Assembly: GCA_937927895.1 (NCBI GenBank)
Contig: CALGKA010000035.1
Span: 16,256 to 80,255, forward strand
Reading direction: 5' to 3'
Source: an uncultured Granulosicoccaceae bacterium
GTDB taxonomy: Bacteria > Pseudomonadota > Gammaproteobacteria > Granulosicoccales > Granulosicoccaceae
DNA length: 64,000 nucleotides
Numbering within the stretch: position 1 is the first letter of the stretch; each line of letters starts with the position of its first letter. Both the position numbers and the translations under genes were made by a program. The notes under the pieces are model-generated. The model saw only the letters and a program-made list of their open reading frames with translations. It searched no databases and was not told the DNA's origin. Shown here piece after piece: positions 29,001 through 38,507 of this stretch.

Positions 29001-29777
29001 ATGCTAATACTGGTATCACCGGCAAAAACCTTAGATTTCGAAACTCCTCCCCTTGTTACTGACAACACGCAACCGCTGTTTTTGGACGACTCTCAAGAAC
29101 TGATTGACCAGCTTAAAAAACTGCCACCCGCGAAGGTAGGCAAATTAATGCACATCAGTGACAAACTGGCGCAACTTAACGCTCAGCGCTTCAAAGAATG
29201 GAAGCAACCGCTGGAACCTGGCACTGCCAAGCAAAGCTTGTTTGCGTTTCAGGGCGATGTCTATACCGGCATGGATGCTGCGACCATGAAAAAGAACGAT
29301 GTCAAATTCGCACAAAAACATTTGCGTATTTTAAGTGGCTTATATGGTGTGTTAAGACCTCTGGACTTAATGCTGCCTTATCGATTAGAAATGGGTACAA
29401 AGTTCGTCAATAAACGCGGACAGAACCTTTACCACTTTTGGGGCGATAGCGTCACCAACGTGTTGAATGCAGAACTAGATGCCATGAAAAAACCGTTTGT
29501 CGCCAACTTAGCCTCTAATGAATATTTTAAAGTGGTTAATAAAAACAAGTTGATAGCAGACACTATTAGCCCGGTATTCAAAGACAAGAAGAACGGCGAG
29601 TATAAGCTTATTTCCTTTTTTGCCAAAAAAGCGCGCGGCATGATGGCACGCTACATTATTGACAACCGTGTACTTAAACCTGCTGATCTGCACGACTTCG
29701 ATACTGCGGGTTACAAATACAATAAAAAAATGTCGACAGAACTTGAACCTGTATTTACAAGAGACAAACAACCATAG
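29001..29777 (+). CDS. yaaA: Peroxide stress protein YaaA
   Basis: 258 residues from the ATG at 29001; an upstream in-frame ATG adds 21 residues without homology. The start MLILVSPAKTLDFETPP, the motif LSGLYGVLRPLDLMLPYRLEMGT and the end DFDTAGYKYN are the UPF0246/YaaA signature. E. coli YaaA lowers free iron and DNA damage under hydrogen peroxide stress and binds DNA. Length equals the E. coli protein (258). Confidence 0.95.
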   Translation: MLILVSPAKTLDFETPPLVTDNTQPLFLDDSQELIDQLKKLPPAKVGKLMHISDKLAQLNAQRFKEWKQPLEPGTAKQSLFAFQGDVYTGMDAATMKKNDVKFAQKHLRILSGLYGVLRPLDLMLPYRLEMGTKFVNKRGQNLYHFWGDSVTNVLNAELDAMKKPFVANLASNEYFKVVNKNKLIADTISPVFKDKKNGEYKLISFFAKKARGMMARYIIDNRVLKPADLHDFDTAGYKYNKKMSTELEPVFTRDKQP

Positions 29778-29873
29778 GCCAGAAATAAAAACCAACCTTC
29801 TGGTACTGTTAGTACCGACGTAATTAACATATCACTACAACATTTGGCACAAACACCGCCGATAAAACTATCT

Positions 29874-29900
29874 CCAGTGCTATAGCCAGTGCTATAGCCA
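29874..29900. repeat. 12-base tandem duplication
   Basis: CCAGTGCTATAG occurs twice in direct succession (29874-29897), followed by CCA, just upstream of the Shine-Dalgarno sequence of the thiamine-diphosphate enzyme. Perhaps an operator or a replication slip. Confidence 0.6.
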
Positions 29901-29936
29901 CCATCGCTTAAGACCATTCATTAGGAGGCTACTATT

Positions 29937-31517
29937 TTGAATGCATCGGACAATCAAATGAATGGCGCAGAAAGCTTAGTCCACACATTAATCGATAGTG
30001 GCATTGAAGTGTGCTTTTCAAACCCTGGCACCTCAGAAATGCACTTTGTTGCAGCGCTCGACAAGATAGCAGGCATGCGCTGCGTATTGGGTCTATTCGA
30101 AGGTGTCGTGACCGGGGCTGCAGATGGTTACTACCGTATGAAAGACAAACCCGCAGTCACTTTGCTCCATACGGGCCCGGGCTTGGGAAACGGTATCGCC
30201 AATCTACACAATGCTCGCAAAGCCGATAGCGGCATAGTAAATATAGTAGGCGATCACGCAACCTACCATGTAGAACACGATGCACCACTAACAGCCGACG
30301 TAGAAGGCATTGCAGCACCTGTTTCTGCATGGGTTAAAACAAGTACAAGCGCCACTGATGTGGCAACAGATGGTGCACAAGCGGTCGCACAAGCTAGCAC
30401 TTACCCCGGACGTGTGGCATCACTTATTTTACCGGCCAACACGGCATGGGAAAAATCTACCGGACCCGCTGAGAAAGCGACGGTTCCGACAGCGCCAAAA
30501 GTACCAAGCTCACGTGTTCAAGCCATTGCAGATGTCTTACGTCGTGGTGAACCTACCGCCATCGTGATGACAGGCTTCAGTCTACGATCAAAGCCCCTGG
30601 AAACAGCCAGCAGAATTGCTATGGCAACTGGCGCACAGCTATTTGGCCAAACCTCCAACGCTCGACTTGAACGCGGTGCCGGTCGTGTGCCATTAAAAAT
30701 GGTGCCTTATGCAGTGGATGCAGCCATAAAAGAACTCGCCCCTTTTCAAAACATAATCACAATATCAGCTAAAACACCGGTCGCGTTTTTTGCCTACCCT
30801 AACAAACCAAGCAGCCTGGCTCCAGCCGATAGCGCAACTCATGTACTTGCCCACGCCCATGAAGACTGCGTTGAAGCACTAAACGAACTCGCAGATCTAC
30901 TCAGCGCTAATTCGCACACCCCTATCATCCAAAACGAGCCAGTAGCAGCAATTCCTACTAATGCGCCGCTTGATCACCAAGCGATCGCAATGACTATAGC
31001 CAACCTATTGCCAGACAATGCGATTGTTATAGATGAAGCTATTACAGCGGCACCTGCCTTACTTCAAGAGACAAGCAAAGCCGCCCCGCATGATCTACTG
31101 CAAATTTGCGGTGGTTCAATTGGTATCGGTTTTCCTTTAGCTACCGGTGCCGCTGTTGCCTGCCCCGATCGCAAAGTAGTAGCACTGCAAGCTGACGGTA
31201 GTGGCATGTACACATTGCAGGCCCTCTGGACCCAAGCACGTGAAAACCTGGATATCACCACTGTTGTGCTATCCAACCGGGCTTACGCAATTCTTAAGCA
31301 CGAGCTGAATAATGTTGGTGCAATTTCAGGCGACAACGCCGGCAACATTGCGCTCGACATGATGGAACTTAATCGCCCCGATCTAAACTGGGTGTCACTG
31401 GCACGCGGCATGGGCGTTGAGGGTGGGCGCGCTACTGATGTTAAAAGCCTTGTTGCTGAATTAAACAAAGGACTGAGTAGCGACGGGCCTTATTTAATTG
31501 AAGCGGTCTTTGGTTGA
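29937..31517 (+). CDS. Thiamine-diphosphate-dependent enzyme, acetolactate-synthase-like large subunit
   Basis: 526 residues. The start is TTG at 29937, chosen because AGGAGG lies eight bases upstream; the first in-frame ATG is seven codons later. E55 in LFEGVVTGAADGY is the cofactor-activating glutamate. The thiamine-diphosphate/Mg motif is QADGSGMYTLQALW (DGS at about 420-422), ending near NRAYAIL. The enzyme belongs to the pyruvate-decarboxylase/benzoylformate-decarboxylase superfamily and has the three usual domains. True acetolactate synthase is unlikely, as no small subunit is present. The AruH-like aminotransferase 90 bases downstream suggests decarboxylation of a 2-oxo acid. Confidence 0.86.
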   Translation: MNASDNQMNGAESLVHTLIDSGIEVCFSNPGTSEMHFVAALDKIAGMRCVLGLFEGVVTGAADGYYRMKDKPAVTLLHTGPGLGNGIANLHNARKADSGIVNIVGDHATYHVEHDAPLTADVEGIAAPVSAWVKTSTSATDVATDGAQAVAQASTYPGRVASLILPANTAWEKSTGPAEKATVPTAPKVPSSRVQAIADVLRRGEPTAIVMTGFSLRSKPLETASRIAMATGAQLFGQTSNARLERGAGRVPLKMVPYAVDAAIKELAPFQNIITISAKTPVAFFAYPNKPSSLAPADSATHVLAHAHEDCVEALNELADLLSANSHTPIIQNEPVAAIPTNAPLDHQAIAMTIANLLPDNAIVIDEAITAAPALLQETSKAAPHDLLQICGGSIGIGFPLATGAAVACPDRKVVALQADGSGMYTLQALWTQARENLDITTVVLSNRAYAILKHELNNVGAISGDNAGNIALDMMELNRPDLNWVSLARGMGVEGGRATDVKSLVAELNKGLSSDGPYLIEAVFG

Positions 31518-31607
31518 AGCTGTCACCTTCATTAAAGCTGCGTTGTAAACAATTGACTTCGCAAGAATACCAACGCACTCAATATTACCTATGAATATAA
31601 ACCAACA

Positions 31608-32798
31608 ATGAAAAACAATAGCCCTGGTGTTTCCTCGTTTACTGATCGCATAGGTGGCAGCGGTGCCGCGGCGTGGGATATTCATATCATCGCAAGTGAA
31701 GCACAAGAGCGCGGTGAAGACGTCATACTTTTAAGTATCGGTGATCCAGATTTCTCAACACCTAAACCCGTGGTTGACTGCGCTATTAACGCGCTTAACA
31801 ATGGCGATACCCACTATGCAGCGACCGCTGGCCGTACAGAGTTGCGTCAGGCTATCGCCGATGACTTCTCTAAACAATCCGGCCTTGCCACCGAAGTAGA
31901 CAATGTGTTTGTGTTTGCGGGCACGCAGAACGCACTTTTTTCAGCAAGTCTCGTAGTGCTTGAACACGGTGATGAAGTGATTGCACTAGAGCCCATGTAC
32001 GTGAGCTACGAAGCAACCTTGCAACTAGGTGGCGCGAAGCTTGTGAAAGTCGCACAACCGGCTGACAACGGCTTCCGACTTGATATCAAACTAGTCGAAC
32101 AAGCCATCACAAAAGCAACCCGCGCCATCGTAATCACCACACCGAACAACCCGACCGGTGTGGCGATGACACCCAGTGAGCTCGAATCAATTGCAACACT
32201 CGCAATTAAGCATAATCTTTGGGTGATTTCCGATGAAATATATACCGATATTATTTTCGACGGTGAGCATCATTCGATTGCTGCACTGCCCAATATGGCT
32301 GAACGCACCATAACCATTAACGGACTATCTAAGTCACATGCCATGACTGGCTGGAGAGTCGGGTGGACAATTGCACCTAAACAATTAGCACAGCACTTTG
32401 ACAATTTAACGCTGTGCATGCTCTACGGTATTCCAGGCTTTGTTCAAGAGGCAGCACTACTAGCCCTTACCGATGAACGAGAAGCAAGCATTGTTATGCG
32501 AGACACCTATAAAAAGCGCCGCGACCTAGTCTGTAGTGAGCTGGCTAAGGCCAAAAAACTACCGCTATTAAAACCGGACGCTGCCATGTATGTAATGGCT
32601 GATATAAGAGCCTATGGAATGCCTTGTCATGACTTCTGCCACGCACTCTACAACGCGACGGGTGTATCGGTACTCGATGCCGGAGCCTTTGGCTCAAGTG
32701 CGGACGGCTGGATTCGTATTTCATTTACTCTAGGTGAAGACACACTAAAAACAGGCTGCGAAAGAATCGTAGCATTTTTAGCGAGTCTACCAGACTAG
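31608..32798 (+). CDS. aruH: Class I aminotransferase, resembling arginine:pyruvate transaminase AruH
   Basis: 396 residues, fold type I PLP enzyme. The Schiff-base lysine is K242 in LSKSHAMTGWRVGW; TPNNPTG and the end motif WIRISFTLGEDT are typical. The stretches GAAAWDIH, GDPDFSTP, EPMYVSYEA, LWVISDEIY and LTLCMLYGIPGF closely match what I recall of Pseudomonas AruH. AruH makes 2-ketoarginine, which AruI, a thiamine-diphosphate enzyme, decarboxylates. A thiamine-diphosphate enzyme is indeed next door, though of a different subfamily. Substrate not proven. Its end overlaps the converging gene by four bases. Confidence 0.72.
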   Translation: MKNNSPGVSSFTDRIGGSGAAAWDIHIIASEAQERGEDVILLSIGDPDFSTPKPVVDCAINALNNGDTHYAATAGRTELRQAIADDFSKQSGLATEVDNVFVFAGTQNALFSASLVVLEHGDEVIALEPMYVSYEATLQLGGAKLVKVAQPADNGFRLDIKLVEQAITKATRAIVITTPNNPTGVAMTPSELESIATLAIKHNLWVISDEIYTDIIFDGEHHSIAALPNMAERTITINGLSKSHAMTGWRVGWTIAPKQLAQHFDNLTLCMLYGIPGFVQEAALLALTDEREASIVMRDTYKKRRDLVCSELAKAKKLPLLKPDAAMYVMADIRAYGMPCHDFCHALYNATGVSVLDAGAFGSSADGWIRISFTLGEDTLKTGCERIVAFLASLPD

Positions 32799-33946
32799 TA
32801 AATCTGCTCGCGAAGTTGCATTGAGCGTTCCATGCCATCTGTTAATCCATAGCGCGAATAAACGGCCGTGGCTTTTTGCAAAGACAGCTTAGCATTATGC
32901 ATACTGGTATTTGACCGATACAGTTCAACCATAACATCAGGTTGACGACGATACTGCGCACGCTTTGACGCATTCGCCAAAGATGCCTCAGCCTGCTGGC
33001 GAAAGCGCCATGCTTGTAACGCATCACCACGTGCAAGCATTTGATTGTATAGCTGACCATAGTCACGTGCAGCGCCGATCGCGGCAACACTTTTTTCATA
33101 CTCGCTATAGTGGGACTGCAATTGCTGTTCGATTTCTTCCGCGTCAATGTTAGTTAATCCATTATCTATAAGCACACCTAGTAATCGCTTAGCATCTTGT
33201 AGATTACCAGAGGCCGCGTGAAGCTTTATTGCCTCTATGCCTGACTGCTGAGCCTGTTCGATATTATGCTCACTGGCGTACCCGCGATAAAGCGTCTCGT
33301 GGGCACTGGCGGCTGCACCGTATCGATTCAAACTAAGGTTTGTTTTTACCACTTGCTGCAAGGCTTGTTCAGATTCATAGAATCGACCTTGGCTTATATT
33401 CCACCGAGATAGCAACAATTGATCATAAGAGTCAGAAGCTTGTCTGGCGCGCTTGCGATCATACAAATGTAGACGCCCCATCTGTATGTGAACACCAGCT
33501 AGTTCTACATCAAGGCCTAGCTCTCCATAGAGCTCTAGCGCTTCAGACAAATAGACTCCAGCCATGCCAAGATCTCCCTGCAAAAGAGCTAGCTCTCCCA
33601 ACTCACTTATAGCCAGCGCTAAACGTTCGTTGTCGGCAGCGGCAACCGCTTGCAATGCACGTTCAAGCAATAGTTCTTTCGCGCGGCGATAATCACCAGA
33701 GCCTGTTAGCGCCTCAATCTCTGATGAAAGCACTGGGCGAGTAACGGAAATAACATTGTCTAACTGTTGAGCGAGAGGCACGGTAGCAAATGGCGAAGCC
33801 GGGCTTTGGCGCTCTACACTTTGCTGCAGCTTATTCTGACTGCCTGTATTCACATAACTATGTATAAGACTAATCAACCCGACGCTTACTATTACCGAAA
33901 ACACTGATTCTTTTTTTCGGTATAGCCAACTACGTTTTCGACTCAT
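32795..33946 (-). CDS. Membrane-anchored tetratricopeptide-like protein
   Basis: 383 residues. A cytoplasmic basic start (MSRKRSWLYRKKE) precedes one membrane helix (SVFSVIVSVGLISLIHSY). The remaining protein is helical with TPR-like repeats, for example YRRAKELLLERALQAVAAAD, LALLQGDLGMAGVYLSEALE and NIEQAQQSGIEAIKLHAASG. Probably a periplasm-facing scaffold. Partners unknown. It stands alone between aruH-like and metF. Confidence 0.65.
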   Translation of the reverse strand: MSRKRSWLYRKKESVFSVIVSVGLISLIHSYVNTGSQNKLQQSVERQSPASPFATVPLAQQLDNVISVTRPVLSSEIEALTGSGDYRRAKELLLERALQAVAAADNERLALAISELGELALLQGDLGMAGVYLSEALELYGELGLDVELAGVHIQMGRLHLYDRKRARQASDSYDQLLLSRWNISQGRFYESEQALQQVVKTNLSLNRYGAAASAHETLYRGYASEHNIEQAQQSGIEAIKLHAASGNLQDAKRLLGVLIDNGLTNIDAEEIEQQLQSHYSEYEKSVAAIGAARDYGQLYNQMLARGDALQAWRFRQQAEASLANASKRAQYRRQPDVMVELYRSNTSMHNAKLSLQKATAVYSRYGLTDGMERSMQLREQIY

Positions 33947-34079
33947 ATCTATTCTCCAATTGAAGAACGATTCTTTCGAATGTTAGAAACGACCTATTGA
34001 AAACTGACCTGCAGAGTACAGATCCAATCCAATGTTAAAACCATACTACAAAGTCTCCTACATAACCAACCAGAAGCCA

Positions 34080-34976
34080 CTACATTGCTAGCGAGAGCTC
34101 TATAGCCTCTGCAATTGCATCAGGTTTTTGCGCAGGCGCCATTATATGTACCCCGGCAAGCCCGGGGATCTCACGATACTGCTGAATTAGTTCAGCGCAA
34201 ATCTTTCGACCTTCCGCTTTTGCATTTGCCGCCTGCTCTAATCGCTTAATAATTGCGTCTGGAATCGTCACACCATACAGATTGTTATTCATCCAAATGG
34301 CAGACTTAGCAGATACAATCGGACCAATACCCAACAAAACACCAATCTTATCGGTAACACCTTCCTCATTGAGCCTTGCGATATATCGCTTTGCTACCTC
34401 GGGTTCAAAACAAAATTGCGTCTGCGCAAATTGCGCTCCACAATCTATTTTCGCGTTTAAGCCTTCAGGCTTCCAATCAGCTGGTGGGTCAATTGGCATA
34501 TCGGCAGCGCCTACAAAAAATGGCGGTGGATCTACAACCGTTTTGCCCGAAGGCAATAGCCCCTCTTCTCGCAATGAGGTAGCGAGCTTTATCAATTCAC
34601 GCGAATCAAGATCAAAAACCGCTTTTGCATCCGGCTGATCACCCTTTGCAGGATCGTCCCCCATCAGCATAAGCAAGTTATAACAGCCTTGTGCTGCGGC
34701 GCCTAATAAGTCTGCGGTTATGGCAATTCTATTTCTGTCCCGACAGGTGATTTGTAATACTGGCTCATGACCATTCGCAGCGAGTAAGGCGGCGGCAGCA
34801 AAGCTACTCATGGTGGTAGATGCTCCGGCGCCGTCTGTAACGTTAATAGCATCTACTTTACCGCGCAGATATTCAGCCTCTGCAAGAAGCATAGTTTTAG
34901 TGGCAGCAATGGGCGGTACAATCTCTGCCGTCATTGCAAACTGGCCGGTTTTTAGTTTTTCGCTTAACGCAGTCAT
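34080..34976 (-). CDS. metF: Methylenetetrahydrofolate reductase (MetF family)
   Basis: 298 residues, close to the usual 296. TAEIVPP holds the conserved catalytic Glu (E18). INVTDGAGAS, VLQITCRDRNR, NLLMLMGDDP and FAQTQFCFEP follow the FAD-binding TIM barrel of MetF. It reduces 5,10-methylenetetrahydrofolate to 5-methyltetrahydrofolate, supplying methionine synthesis, or runs in reverse in methyl-group catabolism. Neither metH nor a demethylation gene is adjacent in this window. Monocistronic here. Confidence 0.88.
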   Translation of the reverse strand: MTALSEKLKTGQFAMTAEIVPPIAATKTMLLAEAEYLRGKVDAINVTDGAGASTTMSSFAAAALLAANGHEPVLQITCRDRNRIAITADLLGAAAQGCYNLLMLMGDDPAKGDQPDAKAVFDLDSRELIKLATSLREEGLLPSGKTVVDPPPFFVGAADMPIDPPADWKPEGLNAKIDCGAQFAQTQFCFEPEVAKRYIARLNEEGVTDKIGVLLGIGPIVSAKSAIWMNNNLYGVTIPDAIIKRLEQAANAKAEGRKICAELIQQYREIPGLAGVHIMAPAQKPDAIAEAIELSLAM

Positions 34977-35106
34977 CTTTGATCAACACCATAAAGTCAG
35001 CCTAAGAGCTTACAAGCGTATCGTGTTTTGCTATTGTGAACATACGACAAGTCAATATCTAAAGCCGCAACAACACCCCACCATGGTCAACGCAATAGAG
35101 TGAATC

Positions 35107-36261
35107 ATGAACTATCGCAAGAGAAGCATTTACCAGTCCGAACATGAATCACTACGCGATGGCATTCGACGATTCCTGCAAGAACACGCTGTTCCAAAGC
35201 TAGCTGAATGGGAAACACAAGGGTTTGCAGATCGCGCTCTTTGGCAAGGCCTGGGGAACCTGGGTGCGATGTCAGCTATGGTCTCGTCAGAGTACAGTGG
35301 CAGCGCTAGCGATATGCTTACCGCCGCCATAATCTATGAAGAGATCGGGCGCTGTGGTGTTGCTGGAGTAAGCGGCATTGCAGTGCACGATATTGTCGCC
35401 TATTACCTTCAACATCATGCAAGCGATACACTAAAACAGGAATGGCTACCAAAAGCTGTCAGTGGTGAAACTCTATTCGCGGTCGCGATGACTGAACCCG
35501 GAGCGGGCTCTGATCTCAGAGGCATTAAAACACGTGCCGAGTTAAACGGTGATCACTACATATTAAACGGTTCAAAAATATTTATTACTAATGGTTTAGC
35601 TGCTGATGCCATAGCGGTAGTATGCCGCACTGACCTCAACGCCGAACGCGGTGGTCTTAGCTTGTTATTGGTTGACACCAATAGCGCTGGCTTCAAACGC
35701 GGTCGTAAACTGGAAAAGCTTGGTCAAAAATCTCAAGACATAGCAGAGCTATTTTTTGAAGATGTAAAAGTTCCAGCCGGCAATCTTATTGGCGACGAAA
35801 GCCGCGGGCTAAACATACTCATGAGTGAACTACCATTTGAGCGATTAGTAATAGGGTTAATTGCTCTTGGGGCTGCAAAGTGTGCTTACGAACATACTAT
35901 TGAATATGTAGAAAACCGCAAAGCCTTTGGTAAAAACATTGCTGAATTCCAAAACACTAAATACAAATTGGCAGAAGTGAGAACAGAAATTGAAGTAGGT
36001 GAGGCTTTTGTCGATCGCTGTGTTGAAGCCCATAGCAATAAATCACTCTCAACAGAACAAGCCTCTATGTGCAAGCTTTGGCTCACCGAGATGCAAGACA
36101 GAGTCATGGACACCTGCTTGCAACTACATGGCGGCTACGGCTACATGTGGGAATACCCTATAGCCAAGCTATACGCTGACTCACGGGTACAAAGAATTTA
36201 TGGCGGTACGTCTGAAATAATGAAAGAGCTTATTAGCCGCACACCAGCATTAGACAGCTAG
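35107..36261 (+). CDS. Acyl-CoA dehydrogenase (long-chain/isovaleryl type)
   Basis: 384 residues. FAVAMTEPGAGSDL and IFITNGLAADAI are the FAD/substrate motifs, and RKAFGKNIAEFQ and LQLHGGYGYMWEYPIAKLYAD lie in the C-terminal helix bundle. The C-terminal catalytic Glu of short/medium-chain enzymes is a Gly here (RIYGGTSEIM). The base is more likely E245 in PFERLVIG, as in isovaleryl- and long-chain types. It should oxidise acyl-CoA to the 2-enoyl form, passing electrons to ETF. Substrate length unknown. The argE-like gene follows after 36 bases. Confidence 0.9.
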   Translation: MNYRKRSIYQSEHESLRDGIRRFLQEHAVPKLAEWETQGFADRALWQGLGNLGAMSAMVSSEYSGSASDMLTAAIIYEEIGRCGVAGVSGIAVHDIVAYYLQHHASDTLKQEWLPKAVSGETLFAVAMTEPGAGSDLRGIKTRAELNGDHYILNGSKIFITNGLAADAIAVVCRTDLNAERGGLSLLLVDTNSAGFKRGRKLEKLGQKSQDIAELFFEDVKVPAGNLIGDESRGLNILMSELPFERLVIGLIALGAAKCAYEHTIEYVENRKAFGKNIAEFQNTKYKLAEVRTEIEVGEAFVDRCVEAHSNKSLSTEQASMCKLWLTEMQDRVMDTCLQLHGGYGYMWEYPIAKLYADSRVQRIYGGTSEIMKELISRTPALDS

Positions 36262-36297
36262 CACTATTTAAAATAGCAACAGATTATATAAATACAC

Positions 36298-37497
36298 ATG
36301 AAACGAAACGACATTATAAAGACTTCTATCGCCATCTTAAATGAACTGGTTGGCTTTGATACTACCTCTCGGGAATCTAATCTTGCGATTATCGAACACA
36401 TAAGGTCTTATCTCGACAACCTGGGTATCGAGTCAAGATTAACGCACGACTCAACAGGCACAAAAGCCAACCTATGGGCAACAATAGGCCCCAATTCAAT
36501 TGGCGGCGTGGTGTTATCGGGCCACTTGGATGTTGTACCAGTCGACGGCCAACAATGGTCTCACGATCCATTCGACATGCGGCAGTCTGATGGAAAATTG
36601 TTCGGCCGTGGTGTAGTCGACATGAAAGGGTTTATTGCCGTTTGCCTTGCCATGGCACCACAGATGTTAAAACAAGACCTACAACTCCCTATTCACTTTG
36701 CCTTTAGTTATGACGAAGAAATCGGCTGCGTTGGGGTTCATGGCCTACTGAAAGATGTAGTAGACAACCTACCGCTACCAAGAGCGGTTATTGTTGGTGA
36801 GCCCACCTCCATGAAAATAATTGGCGGCCACAAAGGCTCACGAAGTTTTAGAACCACAGTCAAAGGCGTACCCGCACATTCCAGCGACCCACGCTTGGGA
36901 GTTAACTCTATAATGGCGGCAGCGCGTATTGTTACATTCCTTGAATCGCTTCAATCCGAACTAAGCGATAACGCAGACCCCAACAGCCCATTTGACCCGC
37001 CTTACACAACTATAGATTTGGGCATTATAAACGGTGGCACCGCCAACAATATAATTCCAGAATTCACCGCTATCGAGTGGGGCTACAGACTAGTACCACA
37101 AGACAATGCAGATGATATACAGAAACGTGTGATCGACTTTATAGATCAGGAAGTAACACCACCGCTGAAAGCACAATCAATCAATGCAAGCGTCTCTACT
37201 GAAATCACCAACAATATGATTGCGCTTATTCCGGACGATCAATCCCCTGCAGAACAACTCATAAGGCATATCACAGGTCTAAATAATTCAGGTGTGGTGA
37301 GCTTTGGCACCGAGGCCGGTGCATTTCAACACTCCGGCATACCGGCAGTGGTGTTTGGCCCAGGTAGCATTAAACAAGCCCACCAGCCGGATGAATTTAT
37401 AGAAATTACCCAACTCGAAGAGTGCATTGATTTTGTTGGCAAGCTACTAAACTGGGCACAACAAGAAAACCCTGACGCAATTTTTGGTTCAGACTAG
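36298..37497 (+). CDS. argE: Acetylornithine deacetylase-like M20 metallopeptidase
   Basis: 399 residues. The metal site of the M20/ArgE family is visible: H76 and D78 in SGHLDVVPVDG, D in GRGVVDMKGF, E140-E141 in YDEEIGCVG, and a His near the end in KQAHQPDEF. GEPTSMKIIGGHKGS is typical of ArgE. ArgE removes acetyl from N-acetylornithine in arginine synthesis, but relatives cleave other N-acyl amino acids. Genome context (acyl-CoA dehydrogenase upstream) does not settle the choice. Confidence 0.83.
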   Translation: MKRNDIIKTSIAILNELVGFDTTSRESNLAIIEHIRSYLDNLGIESRLTHDSTGTKANLWATIGPNSIGGVVLSGHLDVVPVDGQQWSHDPFDMRQSDGKLFGRGVVDMKGFIAVCLAMAPQMLKQDLQLPIHFAFSYDEEIGCVGVHGLLKDVVDNLPLPRAVIVGEPTSMKIIGGHKGSRSFRTTVKGVPAHSSDPRLGVNSIMAAARIVTFLESLQSELSDNADPNSPFDPPYTTIDLGIINGGTANNIIPEFTAIEWGYRLVPQDNADDIQKRVIDFIDQEVTPPLKAQSINASVSTEITNNMIALIPDDQSPAEQLIRHITGLNNSGVVSFGTEAGAFQHSGIPAVVFGPGSIKQAHQPDEFIEITQLEECIDFVGKLLNWAQQENPDAIFGSD

Positions 37498-37522
37498 TTC
37501 TTGACTGTAATCATTGAGCTAT

Positions 37523-38488
37523 TTAGACAAACTGATAGAGCGCTGCGAAAATACAAAAACAAGCGACCGCCACATTGAAATAACCCAACCGCGCAAACTT
37601 ATTCGCCAGTACATCAGGGTGGCGATCTGAAATTAGCATCGGCAAACCATTACCAGGTTTTCGAATGACATTTTCAATCCGCTCAACACCTTTTTGCTCA
37701 TAAAGATCTCGTGCAAGTGCCTTCGCACGCTTAACAGCACTCTGCCACTCTTCAGGATCTAACTCGCCATTTTGATCAACATCAAACTCTTCAAGAAGCC
37801 ATGTTTGATCTTTTTTCCAGGTGGTTAATAAGCTGCCTACTTCCGCATTTTCATTGTACGACGTAATAGCGCAACCATCTGCACGCAGCTCACCGATCAC
37901 ATACATTTTAGCGCCATGAGCAATATACTTTGACGAAAAGTACTTGCCAAATTCAGCCCATGATCGCTGACTGCTAGAGATTACCTTTGCCCCTTTAGGA
38001 TTGACGATGCAAACACCCGTTTCATCGCGAATCACAAAAGGAATTTCACTCGCCCCGATCTGTAAAGGGAATAAACCACCCCTACCCGCAATATTATTTT
38101 TGCGCAGTCCAATACCAAGCTTAATTATAAAGTAGCGATGCCATACACACGGAGGCCCTGACAAAAAACCCTGCGTTTCACGATTGCCGTAAAACTCGCA
38201 ACTACCCTGCAGCTCAACAAACCCCTGCGCTGCACTCACCACTTTTGAGCGCGGAGTATCAATCATATAAAGGCGTAGTGCCTTCGCACTCAAAGCCGCC
38301 CAAATGGCGAGCGCTGCCGCGAGAATGAAACCACACGCCTTAACTATAGGATTAGATAGATCACCAAATACAACATAACCCACTACCCCAAGTGTTATAA
38401 AATCTATCAGATAGGGCGATACAAAACCGCTTGCCGAACCAATGGAATCGTTCGGTATTGAACGGATTTTGTCAACAGTTACAGTCAT
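37523..38488 (-). CDS. GIDE-domain membrane protein with an EF-hand
   Basis: 321 residues. Two membrane helices at about 26-45 and 50-70, and one near the C-terminus (302-320), frame a cytoplasmic or periplasmic domain typical of the GIDE (E3-like) family: SGPPCVWHRYFIIKLGIG and IPFVIRDETGVCIVNPKGA. Unusually, residues 236-247 (DVDQNGELDPEE) are a canonical EF-hand calcium loop with all ligands present. LemA is encoded 19 bases upstream, a common pairing. Function unknown. Confidence 0.78.
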   Translation of the reverse strand: MTVTVDKIRSIPNDSIGSASGFVSPYLIDFITLGVVGYVVFGDLSNPIVKACGFILAAALAIWAALSAKALRLYMIDTPRSKVVSAAQGFVELQGSCEFYGNRETQGFLSGPPCVWHRYFIIKLGIGLRKNNIAGRGGLFPLQIGASEIPFVIRDETGVCIVNPKGAKVISSSQRSWAEFGKYFSSKYIAHGAKMYVIGELRADGCAITSYNENAEVGSLLTTWKKDQTWLLEEFDVDQNGELDPEEWQSAVKRAKALARDLYEQKGVERIENVIRKPGNGLPMLISDRHPDVLANKFARLGYFNVAVACFCIFAALYQFV

Positions 38489-38507
38489 CGTAATACCCGA
38501 TTAACGA

